From Trifolium pratense (taxonomy: Eukaryota; Streptophyta; Magnoliopsida; Fabales; Fabaceae): a stretch of 64,000 bases of DNA. The first letter of the stretch is position 1. Every line of letters begins with the position of its first letter. Shown here piece after piece: positions 1-11,075 of this stretch. The stretch is from contig NC_060065.1 of the NCBI RefSeq assembly GCF_020283565.1, positions 46,240,409 to 46,304,408 of the forward strand, in the 5' to 3' direction. The notes beneath the pieces were generated by a model. That model was not told the DNA's origin. It ran no database searches and was given only the letters and a program-made list of their open reading frames with translations. The position numbers and the translations under genes were made by a program.

Positions 1-1011
1 TGAGATCAGATGGTTGGGGTAAAAAAAGTGTGGCGTATTTACTACACCAAATTCAAATTCAAATCCAAAAGATGGTGTGTGTGTGACCCCATAATCTATA
101 AAGTGAAAAATGCTGTGACATATTACAAACTGCAAACGGTAGGTGTGGTCCTAATGGTCCACTACACTTTGTGTGTAAATTTTGTGTGCTTGTTATAGGA
201 ATAGGAACTAGTATCTAAAAATTATGTGATTGCACAACTTCTTGTGCAAATTTTGGGTGCTTTGTTATATATAAATTGAGTTGAAATATTGTGATTGCAC
301 AACTTGTTTAGGACATGAACTAAACTTTCACTGTGTGGTAAGTAAGCCAAGGTTGTTTGTTTCCGGCTTCAAGACACCAACATGATGTTGGCTTTAAAAT
401 TAGGGTGAGAGCTAAAATATGTTTCAAGAGTTTCATAATTCAAGTGGAAAGTAGTCAAAATTGTTAAAGTTTGTGGCATTGTAAACCTATAAAAAATGAG
501 TGAAGACTAAAATGTAGTGGTAGGCTTGATAATGGGATTAAGTGGAGTATTGTAGATATGTTGAATCAAAATTAGACGGTTTAGATTTAAAGATATATTT
601 TTATTTTACTTTAATATAAAAGTTTGAGATGGAAATTTGAACTGTATTTTTTTTGTTTTTGATAAGCGAAATTTGAACCGTATGATTTTGATATATCTCA
701 ATTTTCTCTAAGTATAGTATCAATGGACCGATCGGTTTATACGCAACCCTAGTCAAATTTGTTCAAATTTGATTCGTCCAAAAACCTTTGATAAAATTGT
801 GGCGGCATGATTGAACCTGAAGGAGATAAAGTAATTATTTAGCTCTTGCATAACCTTGTCTGTATGCATAAAAAAAACGTGTTCGTATTTTATGTTTTTA
901 ATTTATATTTATGTTATTAAAAAATGTATGTATTCTGCATCAGTTTCATAAAATTCGTTTTTTCAACGCTGGAATCCTAATGGGCGCACAAGAAGAATGA
1001 AGGTGTGCGAT
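1..1011. other. AT-rich intergenic DNA, no gene seen
   Basis: No open frame longer than about 60 codons and no recognisable motif. It lies upstream of a SINE/MITE cluster and the PPR gene. Confidence 0.5.
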
Positions 1012-1028
1012 AAGAAATTGACTATTAA

Positions 1029-1147
1029 CTGACTTGGGTTGGTGCATTGGTATTGGCTTGAGACCTGGGAGTGTGCTCCTCTTGAGGTCTGAGGTTCGAT
1101 TCTCTCTGGTGCCAATTTGGGTGGACTAATTTAGCTTCTTCAAAAAA
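1029..1147 (+). mobile_element. Au-like SINE with 17-bp target site duplication
   Basis: A tRNA-derived SINE. Box A-like sequence (GGGTTGGTGCATTGG) and box B (GAGGTTCGATTCTC) are followed by the typical 3' end (GGTGCCAATTTGGGTGG ... AGCTTCTTC) and a short A tail. It is flanked by a 17-bp direct repeat, AAGAAATTGACTATTAA at 1012-1028 and the same with one mismatch at 1148-1164, as expected for L1-type target-primed insertion. A second member of this family is at 58592-58715 on the other strand. The family name rests on remembered similarity to Au SINEs; the structure and duplication are directly visible. Confidence 0.75.
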
Positions 1148-1176
1148 AAGAAATTCACTATTAATTATTAGCCCAC

Positions 1177-1435
1177 TAAAGAGATTTATTTTTGTCTCCC
1201 TACCAGTTTTTCGCACGTCCTGCGTTTTTTCCATTTTATCCTTCCACTACTTAAGTATCAGATGTTATAAATTTTTATTTTTTTTAAATGTCGTCCGCTA
1301 CTTAAGTAGCGGACGGATGTTATAAAGGTAAGATATTTTGGGGAGTGTCCGCTACTTAAGTAGCGGACATAGGTATTTTAGTAAATTCGTATGGTGTGCA
1401 ACAAAATGGGTGGGGTGACAAAATAAATCTCTTTA
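1177..1435. mobile_element. Palindrome-bearing MITE, 259 bp
   Basis: Terminal inverted repeats of about 40 bp: TAAAGAGATTTATTTTTGTC at the left, and its near-complement ending in AAATCTCTTTA at the right. The interior holds two perfect 22-bp palindromes at 1293-1314 and 1347-1368 (half-site GTCCGCTACTT followed by its reverse complement) and a degenerate third at 1243-1262. A related 130-bp element lies at 59736-59868. Superfamily not determined. Confidence 0.55.
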
Positions 1436-1612
1436 CCAATTTATTTAGAGCCCAATAGTTTTTTTTTTTTAATGTTGATTTGTACTTGAAGTCCAATGCT
1501 TCAATTCCAAACAAACAAGTCACATGTAACCAAAAAACAAAAAAAAAACAAACACGTCGAATCTTGACCGCTCCAAATGGTTACCTTCGATTTCAACAAC
1601 ATTGTCTAACCT

Positions 1613-3007
1613 ATGGGAATTCGAAACCTCTGCAACAGTCGCAGGTTTTCCACAATTCCTCATTTCTTCACAAAAACCCCATTTTTAACCAAACCCTTTT
1701 CCTCCATCCATTTCCACTCACCAAATTCCCTTCTTTTCTCAATTGGGTCTTCCCCATTTTGCTTTTTCAAAAACCCTTTTGATGGTTCCAACATATACTT
1801 CAACTTTGGTTTTCAATTTCATACTTCAAGGTATTTTTGTTCTTACCCTTATTCTTCTTATAAGAATAAACCATATGCTACTTCAAAACAAGTTTCTGAA
1901 ATCATTGCATTGATTATTGAAGGTGTGAATGATTTGGAATATAGGTTAAATATGTTGAATGTGTCTTTATCTATGGCATCAGTTATTTATATTTTTGATA
2001 AATTAGCAAGTGAAAGAGTTTCAGCATTGATGTTTTTTCATTGGCTTAATGTTTCACATCCTGAGCTTTGTTGTGATCCTGACATAGGTGGTTGTGTTGT
2101 TGATAATTGTGGGTTGTTGGGAAATTTTGAGGCAATGGTTCCTATTTTGAATGAGTTTAACCTAAAAAGGATGTGTTTGGGGAGAAGGGCATTTAGGTTT
2201 ATGGTTATTTTAAGGTTTGATGAAGATTCTAGAATGGAATGTGTGAGAAGAATTGTGAATGTTCTTAATGAGGTTGGTGGTGTGTGTCAAAGTTCTGGTT
2301 TTAAGGTTTTGATAGAGATTTTGAGTTTTTCGGGTAATTTTGATACAGTGGAGTTTGTGATAGGAGAAGCTGGGAGGCACGTGAATCGTTATAACTATTT
2401 ATTGAGGATGATGTGCAAGAGAGGTGATTACGAGAAAGTAGGCGATTTAGTAGAGAAGATGAAGAGATGTGGTGTTGAACCGAATGGAAGTACTTACAAT
2501 ATGTTGGTTAGTTGTTTATTCAAGATTGGTAATTTTGCCGACGCTTGTCAAGTTCTTGAAACTATGGAAAAAGAAAATGGTTTATCGGACGAGTTTACGT
2601 TTGATACTATTGTAAGATTATTATGTAAACATGGACAGATTGATTTAGCTTTGACGTTTATCGATAAAATGACTTTGAAGGGTATTGAACCTTGTAGTTT
2701 AACTCATGCTGCGGTGATAAAGTGTTATTTTGAACATGGTAAATACGATGAAGCGCACAAGTATGTGGTTGATTCTGCTTGTAAGGGTAGCTATTCCAGT
2801 AATGAAAACTACACTTTACTGGCTTCTCTTCATTTAAAGAAAGGAAGTGTTCTACATTCCCAAAAGATTCTTCATGAGATGATGGATAGAGGTCTTAAAC
2901 CTAATTATTCGGTGTATATGAAGATAAGAAAGTGTCTTGAAAAGAAAAATAAAGCAGATATGTCTTGGGAATTATCAAGAAGATACTTGTCCTTGATTGA
3001 AACGTGA
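1613..3007 (+). CDS. P-class pentatricopeptide repeat (PPR) protein, probably mitochondrial
   Basis: A single uninterrupted frame of 464 aa, intronless as is usual for plant PPR genes. The N-terminus (MGIRNLCNSRRFST...) is rich in Arg, Ser, Phe and Thr and almost free of acidic residues, which fits a mitochondrial targeting presequence. Five consecutive 35-residue PPR motifs are readable at about residues 258-432, for example TYNMLVSCLFKIGNFADAC and TFDTIVRLLCKHGQIDLAL; weaker repeats probably precede them. There is no E, E+ or DYW extension, so it is P class. Such proteins bind organellar RNA to stabilise, splice or help translate specific transcripts; the target cannot be read here. The ATG at 1613 is the first in this frame after upstream stops, and it places the presequence at the N-terminus. 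Confidence 0.9.
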   Translation: MGIRNLCNSRRFSTIPHFFTKTPFLTKPFSSIHFHSPNSLLFSIGSSPFCFFKNPFDGSNIYFNFGFQFHTSRYFCSYPYSSYKNKPYATSKQVSEIIALIIEGVNDLEYRLNMLNVSLSMASVIYIFDKLASERVSALMFFHWLNVSHPELCCDPDIGGCVVDNCGLLGNFEAMVPILNEFNLKRMCLGRRAFRFMVILRFDEDSRMECVRRIVNVLNEVGGVCQSSGFKVLIEILSFSGNFDTVEFVIGEAGRHVNRYNYLLRMMCKRGDYEKVGDLVEKMKRCGVEPNGSTYNMLVSCLFKIGNFADACQVLETMEKENGLSDEFTFDTIVRLLCKHGQIDLALTFIDKMTLKGIEPCSLTHAAVIKCYFEHGKYDEAHKYVVDSACKGSYSSNENYTLLASLHLKKGSVLHSQKILHEMMDRGLKPNYSVYMKIRKCLEKKNKADMSWELSRRYLSLIET

Positions 3008-3009
3008 AC

Positions 3010-4070
3010 AAAGATGCTGGATTTTGTGTGACAGGTTTGTGTAATGTCATCCGGGGTCTGATCAAAAGCTACTCTGTGTTTCCGAGTATTCAGGTATGTG
3101 CTGTTTCATTTCAGGAACTGTTGCAACTTGCAAGTACTAAGAAAAATGTTCTCCTTGTGATGATCTTCTTGATGTTTTAATATTGGCAGAAGCTCACCTA
3201 ATGTAGCTTGGACATGTGAGGAAACATAGCGGCTCCTCAATCGGAAAAATTAGATCAAATCAAATGAAAGATAGTTTGGCTAAAACGGTAAAGAAAGAGT
3301 GAAGAAAAATTTAGAAGAAATCTATTCAAGAGCTAGCTCTGAATGATTTAACTGAAAATGAAGCCCGGTGTAATTTATAGGGCAAGGGTTTAGTCGTTGT
3401 TGACACGAATTAAAAATAATGTACTATACGAGGGCTATGCATGCCTACCCCTCCTCAATTTTGCCGAAACAAGTATTTTTTCATGTAATATTTTTCCCCT
3501 GAAAATAATAAAAATGGTTAAGCTTGGACTGCTTAACATGATCTTCTTAGATCACTATGCTTTCTGTCTTACAAACATTGTTAGACTTGTTTTGTCTGTA
3601 CTTCATATTATTGTGTGATGCTGGAACAGATAACAATTTTATACTTTCTTGCTGCGGCAAGTGTGTTTTATGGCACAACAAAAGTGTTGTGTTATACCAT
3701 CAAACCATTTAACGCTAATTGTTGTGATTTAGGTGATAATTTGAGAGGTTATAATGGACATTGTAAAACCAATTCGATTTAGAAATGAACCTTCTATTTA
3801 ACTTTCACTCTTACGCATGTTCATAATCCGTGTAGCTTCTTCATGAAGCAACTTATGATGTGCACACACTGACACATACACACATTTATATATGTGACTT
3901 CTATGAATTTATAGAATCTTACTATTGGTGTCATAATCTCACAATTTACAATCCCGGCTCCGATCTTACTATTGATTATCTTGTCTGGTAGCACATAAGT
4001 GAGCATAGTATTCACTTGCATTGGGTAATATGTTTGAATCTTTTTATAAGTTTTGGTTTTCAAGAGGAGA
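3010..4070. other. 3' flank of the PPR gene, no other gene seen
   Basis: Probably holds the PPR 3' UTR (the first few hundred bases). The rest is AT-rich with only short open frames. A splice-like AG/GT context near 3035 and 3090 could mark a 3' UTR intron but cannot be confirmed. Confidence 0.35.
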
Positions 4071-4537
4071 GCATATCATATGTCTTTGTCTATCATAAAT
4101 GTCTTTGCCATGAAATGTCCGGCAAACATACAACATAGGGTGCTTAAAATGTGTTTAGAAATATTGGAGTTAAGTGAAAATCTGCTGCACCATGGACCTG
4201 TGGAGTAACAGTTTTCAGCAACTCGTGTTGTCTGTCCAAGACTCCAAGGCAACAGCACTGTCGCATCTACCGTCCAAGGTAATGTTTCTCCTCTTATTAT
4301 TAACTTCTAATCCCTTTCTATCAGTTAAGTACCTATCATTTAACACTCGTTAACCTTGCTCCTTTTGCTTCACGTTCAAAGACAACGTATAACTCGCATA
4401 TATTCAACTTCCATCAAAGTTTGACTCTGTCGGCTCCATTCTTCAATTTGATATATTCTATGTTCTGTCCTTGTAATTTGTATATGTTCGGTCGTACCAT
4501 CTGAGGCTCAGTTATGCGTGTATTTAAGTTGTTTATT

Positions 4538-4875
4538 TAGGTTCTGTTTGGTAAAAAATAGCGCATAGCTGATAAGCTAGCTTATAGCGGATAGCTTATA
4601 AGCTAGCCTTTAGCTTATAGCGAATAAGCTAGTTGATTGAATTTGTAGTGTTTGGTAAAATGATATGTTTAATTGATATTTTTTTCAAGTAACATGATAG
4701 GGGTAAAATTGGAAGAAAAAATGATAAGCTATAAGCTATAAGCTCATAAGCTACTTGAAATAGTGTTTGAGAAATAAGCTATAAGCTCTTTTTTAAAAAC
4801 TATTACCAAACAGAGCTTTTAGCTTATAAGCTAAAAGCTATAAGCTAGCTTATTGGTCTTCCCAAATAGAGCCTT
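4538..4875. mobile_element. hAT-like MITE rich in AGCTTATAAGCT-type motifs
   Basis: The left end AGGTTCTGTTTGG matches the reverse complement of the right end (CCAAATAGAGCCTTA). An internal CCAAACAGAGC at about 4805 may mark a second, shorter copy. The interior is filled with repeats of AGCTTATAGC and its complement. Similar elements occur at 7204-7406, 9370-9598 and 58767-59230. Confidence 0.5.
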
Positions 4876-4965
4876 AGTTAGTGCTTTGATTAAATGTGTG
4901 GATACCTCTGTTATTCTGTCATGTTATCTATATCATCCTTAAGGTACACAGTTGTTTTTTAGAAG

Positions 4966-5027
4966 AATTGTGAATTATATTTGCAGAAAGCTTACAAATT
5001 GTGAATTATATTTGCAGAAAGCTTACA
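4966..5027. repeat. 31-bp perfect tandem duplication
   Basis: Two consecutive copies of a 31-bp unit, at 4966-4996 and 4997-5027. Each contains ATATTTGCAG followed by AAAGCTTACAA, which resembles a 3' splice acceptor and the first bases of an exon. Confidence 0.8.
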
Positions 5028-5399
5028 AAGGAATTGTGCGAAGTCATTGAACACTGAGTGCATCTTGCGACTTTTACAACCTTACGTATTCAGGTATGCC
5101 GGATATGCATTGGTTTGTATCAATGTTCAAAAGAATCCTTAGTTGAATTTTTTAAACATGACAAAGAGAGTGTAGGGAATTTAGTGAAATTGATAGACAA
5201 AACCAACGAGTACATATCTGCTAGCATCGATGCAAGCACAGTTGAGTTTAGCAAGATTTCTATAGAAGCTCCTGATATAGATATATCCTTTTTTGTTTCT
5301 CTTGTGACTAATCTGACTGATTTATCATTTGCTCAGCATTTTCATTACAGAATTACCATTCTGTAACTTTAATCTGAATTGGTTCTTGCTTCGAATGCT

Positions 5400-6060
5400 T
5401 ATACTTGTTTTGAACTGTTTTTTAGTCCACTAGTAACAAAAGTGATGATGATAGTTGCATTCCTTTGGGAAACATCATAACTTCTACACTATTATGGACT
5501 CCAAATTCATTCCATTAGTGTCATTATTTTGGCATATTATTAGGATACATATTTTAGATTTCTTAACTATTTGGTCAAAAGTTTGGCCTCTAGTTGGTAT
5601 GGAAAATTATATTAGGATTTGTCACCCGAAATGAATCTCTGATATCTTTGACGATGTTAGTTTGAGTAGCTGCACAGGAGTACCTTAATAAAAGAATACC
5701 AACACAGTATAATTTAAATATATTAAAAATAAAAAACTCATTTTTACCTTAAAAATGAAAAGCTGCTTTTTTTTAAAAAAAAATGTATCAATCACTTCAC
5801 GGAAGCTCTTGATTCAATAGCCAACCCCAAAAATGGAGGAATTTATTTGAGATTTTGGGCTAGTCCGAATCCTAGATGCAAGCTTCCTAGGTTGGTTGAG
5901 AAAGGGTGCTAGTCACTTGTGGTTTCATCTTAACATTCATTCATCGGTGAAGGCTCAACTCAAAGATGTCATACATGAAGATCGAAAAATTGTTTTTACA
6001 TAGAATGAAAATATGAAAGTCGTAAGATTTCAAGGATAAAATAGTATATCAATTCTATAA
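5400..6060. other. AT-rich DNA, no gene seen
   Basis: Short open frames only and no recognised motif. It separates the decayed coding fragment from the F-box remnant. Confidence 0.4.
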
Positions 6061-6064
6061 AGAT

Positions 6065-6560
6065 TTATTCAAACTTAATGGGACAAGTTCCCATGCCTAC
6101 AAGTTGGTTCTTGAGATCCGCCAGGTTGAACCGAGCCGGTATAAGTGACTTGTCACGAGGTGTGAAAACTGATGAAGAAGCTATCTGGTTCTTCTTCTTC
6201 TTAGGTTGAAATTTTTGCGACCAAGTTATCCGGATCTCCTCTAAAAGATACTTGGTGAATGGGATTCCAAATACATCAAAATCTGAAATGTGAAGGATCT
6301 TGAGAGAAGATTTGAAACAAGGAGGCACTTGAATGATGTCATCTTGAGAGAATATTCAAAGTCTTGAGATTAGGGAACAGATCAATACCATCATCAGTAG
6401 TAGAATATGGAATAGTTTTGGCTAGTCGTAAGGATAGTTCAGTCAATGATGCATGGTTGGATATAAATCATTGTATGACGAAATATGAGATCGGTATGAC
6501 AGGCGTTTTCTATGTAGAAAACAACTTTGGCTTTGGGAAGTTTAAAGCATATCAAAATTA
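6065..6560 (-). pseudogene. F-box/LRR-FBD protein fragment, frameshifted
   Basis: On the minus strand, about 6475-6375 reads ASLTELSLRLAKTIPYSTTD, then GIDLFPNLKTLNI. After a frame change it continues QVPPCFKSSLKILHISDFDV from about 6330 to 6065. This is the last leucine-rich segment and the start of the FBD domain of plant F-box/LRR proteins, which act as substrate receptors in SCF ubiquitin ligases. The F-box itself is missing, the frame is broken near 6345, and only the 3' part remains. Confidence 0.55.
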
Positions 6561-6919
6561 ATGAGTGTTAAATAGGTCCATAAGTACCTCCAATTTGATA
6601 CCCATCCTCGCACTACTCTCTGGAAACGCTCTCCTTCATCTCCGTCTCTGCTGAAAAAATTCTCTACTTTCTCCAATAGAACAGTCTTTAGAGAGATTTA
6701 CACATGGAAATAGATTCGCCGTAGTAACTGCGTCATGCAATAACTACTTTTGTCCGTCTAATTATAATTAACTGTCGAAATTGTTTAAATTTAATTTTTT
6801 CTATGTAATTTGCACCGTCCAATCATAAATTAACGGTCAATATTCATTAATGTAACTGTGTTATTTTCCTACAACCGGAAATTTCCATAGTAGTATGAGT
6901 AGGGGTGATTGTACCCGAA

Positions 6920-7662
6920 CAGTAGCGGAGACACGGGTGGCCTGGTTGGGCCATGGCCCACCCCAAAATAATTGAAAGGGTAATATATAGGAAGAGAACT
7001 TTTTCAAAAAAAAAATATATAGGAAGAGAAAGGGCATGGGTTCAAACCCTTGCCACCTTATGTTTTTGCTCTTTTTCCTATTTTGAATTTTGCCTTTTTT
7101 TCCTGAATTTTTGCCCTTTTTCCTGATTTAATTTTAAAATATTGATTTTTTTTTCTCTTTTAATTTTTTTAAAAAAACAATTTTAACAAGTAGCATAAGG
7201 ATTTAGGGTCTGTTTGGATTAACTTATTTTTAAGTTTATGTAAACAGTTTATATAATTTTTATGTATTATTATAAGTTTGTCAAGATAGTTTATGCTAAA
7301 ATAGCTTATAAAAATACAATTTTCACTAATTTGAATATATAAAATAACATAAAACCTAATTTATATTGCATAAGCTCAAAAATAAGTTTATCCAAACGGG
7401 CCCTTAAATAGGTAATCTTGAGCGGCATAATAATACATCATACCATTAAAGCAAATACATGCCTTCTAAATTACTTCAATTAAAAATTTGAATGTATGAA
7501 TACACTTCATCGTTAAGGTATTTAATTTAATTAAATTTTTTATAATTAATTTTATGCTTATTATAACTTAAATTTTTATATACAAAATAATTTTTGTATT
7601 TAATTTATCTATTATTATTTTTTAGTGGCCCATCCAAATATCTATTCCCGGCTTCGCCACTG
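6920..7662. mobile_element. Nested hAT-type element, 743 bp
   Basis: The ends CAGTAGCGGAGACACGGG and CCCGGCTTCGCCACTG are inverted repeats of the CAGTGGCGGAGCC type, with GGGCCATGGCCCACC just inside. The 8-bp flanks TACCCGAA and TGTCTGAA agree at 5 of 8 positions, a decayed target duplication. It contains another MITE at 7204-7406. Confidence 0.55.
7204..7406. mobile_element. hAT-like MITE, about 203 bp, nested
   Basis: Inverted ends: TAGGGTCTGTTTGGATTAAC at the left, and TTTATCCAAACGGGCCCTTA at the right. The AT-rich interior has AAGCTTAT-like motifs. Confidence 0.6.
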
Positions 7663-8279
7663 TGTCTGAATCAATCCAAAAGTAAAATCGCAAATCGAAA
7701 ATCGCAAAAACCGCATTTGGTTTAGATGTATTTGGATGACTTTCTTACTGAACTGCAAATCGCAAACCATAAAAACCGTGGATACTGCAAAAACCACATT
7801 AAGTTAATATTATATATTAATATTCCAATATACATAGCCCAATTACCAAGTCAGTCGACCAAATTAAAGGAACTTCAAATTGTTTTTATTTTTTGTACTG
7901 TAATGTTATTTTGGTGTTGTAATCTTATTTTAGATAAACAACTTTTATCAGTATTGTGATGTTATTTTGGAAATTCAAGTTCTTTTTTGGATATTTAAAA
8001 TTGTAAGATACTATAATGTTATTTTGGATAAACAATTTTTATTGGTACTACAATGTTATTTTGGAACTTCAAGTTTTTTTTTTTTTTTTTTTTAAATTAT
8101 TCGGTACGGAAACGTTATGCTGTAAACCGCATCAACCAAACCAATCCAAACCGCATTGGTTTGGTTTGGATGACTTTTTAAAAATCAACCGAACCAAACT
8201 GAACCACATGTATTTTCATTTTGTGGTTAGGATGATTTTTATGCTGAAAACCGAATCAAACCGCACCGTGAACAACCTA

Positions 8280-9369
8280 AAGTATGAGATGGGCCAAGGC
8301 ACGTGTCAGCGTCACCCAAACTTTTGTCTCGCACACTCCATCTCGTGCCATTCTTGTTGTACATGTTCATATATAATAATGTATCCTAATCTATTCTGAT
8401 TCGATTATAAAATCAATTTGTTTCTAACTGACTTAGAAAAATGTCACGTTGTTAAAAAATACTTAGATAATGTCGGATGCAAGGTTCAAACCATATTATC
8501 CAGGTTTTATATGTTTTTGATTTATATAATAGCTTATTTTGTTAAGCTAATTCAATTAAGCTAATTAGCTTAACAAAATAAGCTATAAGCTAGTAAAAAT
8601 AAACAAAATTCATGAGAAAAACTATATTAAATGGGTCTTTTTTCGTCATATAAAATTATAAGCTATAAGCTCAAAATGTTGAGTTGGCAAATCATTGTTT
8701 TTTTTTGAACGCGGGAGGTTTGTTTGGGGTGGCATGTTGTTGTATATATAGTGGGTGCAAATCTATCACTATACACAACAGTATTTCCTCCTCCACTATT
8801 TAACAAAATAACAAGATGGATTAAACCATTAAATTGGTCTCTGTTTCTATAACTCGTTCTTAAATAAGTTCATGACTCTTAACATCTCAAATTAGTTATT
8901 ATCTTTGCTAAACATTTCTCAATTTGGTCTAGCTGTTGACATTCATTTCCTAACACCGTTAAATGCGCTAACGTTGAGTGTTAAGTGTCAGGTAGACAAT
9001 TACATCAAACAATTTAAATGTTACGTAGTCAACGATCAATCTAAAACAATGACTATTTAATAAAATAAAAATGGTAAATACATACATTAATTTGACATAA
9101 AGTTAAAAATGTCAGGATTATTTTGGTAGAAAGTGGACGAAGAGTTAAAGACAATAAATTATTTGACATTAAGTGAAAAAATGACTAAATTGAGAATAAT
9201 TTGAGATATCGAAAAAATTTGAGAAGTATTTATGAACGAGTTACATAAACAGCGACCCAATTTGGTGGTTTGCTTGAGTCTGTGCATTAGTAGTGTATGA
9301 AATAAATTAAAGGGGGCATAGGATAAATACAAACCAACGTGTTGTTTTTTTTTTTCCACTATCAAATTA
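8280..9369. other. AT-rich DNA, no gene seen
   Basis: Contains AAGCTATAAGCT-type MITE scraps (about 8527-8690). No coding potential recognised. Confidence 0.4.
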
Positions 9370-9598
9370 AGGGGTCTGTTGAATTTGTCTTATTTTTGAG
9401 CTTATAAAAATAGCTTATGCGAATAATTTTTTTTTTATATTAGTAATTCATAAGTTTTCACAAACAAAAATTGTATCATTGTAAGTTATTTTCTCATAAA
9501 CTACCTTGAAAAACTTATAATAATATATAAAAGCTTATTTATTTGGATAATTAAGCTTTCATTAAGTTCGAAAATAAGCCAATCCGAACGGCCTCTAA
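9370..9598. mobile_element. hAT-like MITE
   Basis: Left end GGGGTCTGTTGAATTTGTCT and right end AATAAGCCAATCCGAACGGC belong to the same type as the element at 7204-7406, more diverged. Confidence 0.4.
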
Positions 9599-9959
9599 AA
9601 TTTTGCACAAATTATGGGTTCTGGATTTAGGTTTGAAGTGTAAAGTTTATGAACTTTTTGCTAGATCTACAAATTTCAATGGTTTCCTTTTTTAACAAGA
9701 ATATCAAATGGTTAAAATTAAAAAAAGATGTCTATGGTGGAGAATTTATAATTTTGGTCCACCTTATACATTTTCGGTTAAAAGTTAACGGAAGGGACCA
9801 TTATGACTGACAGAAGCATAATTTAGGCACTTAAGAGGAACAAAAATTATTTAGGGTACCAATACAAAGCTAACAATTTAGTTGAATGACCAAAGAAGTA
9901 ATTTAGCCTAAAATATTTGTTCTAGGCAATTTACTCTCGTGTTCCATGTTTATATTAGT

Positions 9960-10325
9960 GCACGTTCTAAAGATGGCCAATTCTAACATGTACTGGGCGA
10001 GACCCAACAAATTATATGGGCTTGACTCGCCTAAATATTACGATGGCCCAACGCGCCTAAAAGATTTGGCCAAATAGTCCATAACGGATAAATTCGTAAA
10101 GGATCATATGGATTGAGCCACTAAGGGGGATATGGCCTAAAGAATAGGTCACATGAGACACCTCATTCTGAAAAGGCGAAACTAATCGCTCCCACGATGC
10201 CCACGAGCTATTCTTGTCAGGGCAGGTACTTGGGGACTTATATATAGGAAACCTTCATCACTTTTCTACATACTCGCCTATTCTAAACTTAGACTCATAG
10301 CATTTTTGACTAGGTATCAACAGAA
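9960..10325 (+). mobile_element. Probable LTR-retrotransposon LTR fragment
   Basis: The local composition is less AT-rich than its surroundings. It has GGGCCA/GGCCCAA motifs, a TATA-like TATATATAGGAAACC at about 10240, and a short downstream segment as in plant LTR R-U5 regions. No intact end or primer-binding site was found. Confidence 0.3.
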
Positions 10326-10327
10326 GG

Positions 10328-10690
10328 TTGGCAGCATTGAAAAGATTATGGAAGAACAATGTTCCATCAAAAGTTAGCGTTTTCGGTTGGCGGTTGTTAC
10401 TTGAAAAATTACCAACCCGGGAGGCTTTATTTTGCAAAGGTATTATCACGAATAATCATGAGAGAAGTTGCGTATTTTGCTTCAAAGAGGTAGAGGACAT
10501 ACAACACATCTTTTTCACTTGCTGCATTACTTCACAAATTTGGCAGAAAATATTTGTTTGGTTGGGCACTAATGTGATCTCTTTTGAGGACGTCACAAGC
10601 CATTTCACTTTGTTTGGTGAATTAGCAAAAGACAACCATAGCAAGCGAATTCGTCATATAATTTGGCTGGCGACGACATGGAGTATTTGA
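10328..10690 (+). pseudogene. LINE reverse-transcriptase zinc-binding (zf-RVT) fragment
   Basis: 120 codons reading RLWKNNVPSKVSVFGWRLLL, then a Cys/His segment (CVFCFKEVEDIQHIFFTC) and IRHIIWLATTWSI. This is the C-terminal zf-RVT region of plant L1-type non-LTR retrotransposons. The reverse transcriptase and endonuclease are missing, and the frame ends before the usual WxxWxxRN segment, so it is a dead fragment. Confidence 0.75.
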
Positions 10691-10855
10691 CACTTGATTC
10701 TTTTCACACAATATATACACTTGGAAGTTATAAACAGTTATGTAGTTTAATTGGCAGTTATAAACAAGGTTGTCAGAATCGAGTTTTTACGTCAACTCAT
10801 TTAGTTTAGATGGAATCGAAACGTACACTCAACTCGTAAACTACTAGAGTTTACG

Positions 10856-10959
<104 letters not shown>

Positions 10960-11075
10960 TTCGAACAAGAAATTGCAGAGTACTCTCTCATGATCTGAAA
11001 GTGACACTTGACAATCTCATTTAGAGCATGCAATCATGAGTGCTGATTGCACCTAATATATATATATATATATAT

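Larger units (their letters stand above)
4080..5366 (+). pseudogene. Decayed coding fragment of unidentified family
   Basis: Two stretches look coding but are not joined by an open frame. At about 4105-4265 (+), frameshifted reading gives FAMKCPANIQHRVLKMCLEI and then MDLWSNSFQQLVLSVQDSKA. At 5058-5366 (+), 102 codons include KHDKESVGNLVKLIDKTNEY and ASTVEFSKISIEAPDIDI. A MITE (4538-4875) and a 31-bp tandem duplication (4966-5027) lie between them. The residue pattern suggests a helical repeat-type plant protein, but I do not recognise the family. It could be a pseudogene or a few exons of a real gene whose other exons I cannot see. Confidence 0.3.
6899..8278. mobile_element. Non-autonomous hAT-like element, interrupted by a second hAT
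   Basis: The left end TAGGGGTGATTGTACCCGAA and the right end ACCGTGAACAACCTA are approximate inverted repeats. The interior carries the repeated AACCGCA/TGCGGTT and TTGGTTTGGATGACTTT motifs seen in elements of this type. The coding-like stretches at 7726 and 8016 are low-complexity and not convincing genes. A second element (6920-7662) sits only about 20 bp inside the left end. Confidence 0.45.

Noticed and set aside
1480..1782. 100-codon frame overlapping the PPR start
   Set aside because: Different frame from the PPR gene, TTG-initiated and without recognisable content.
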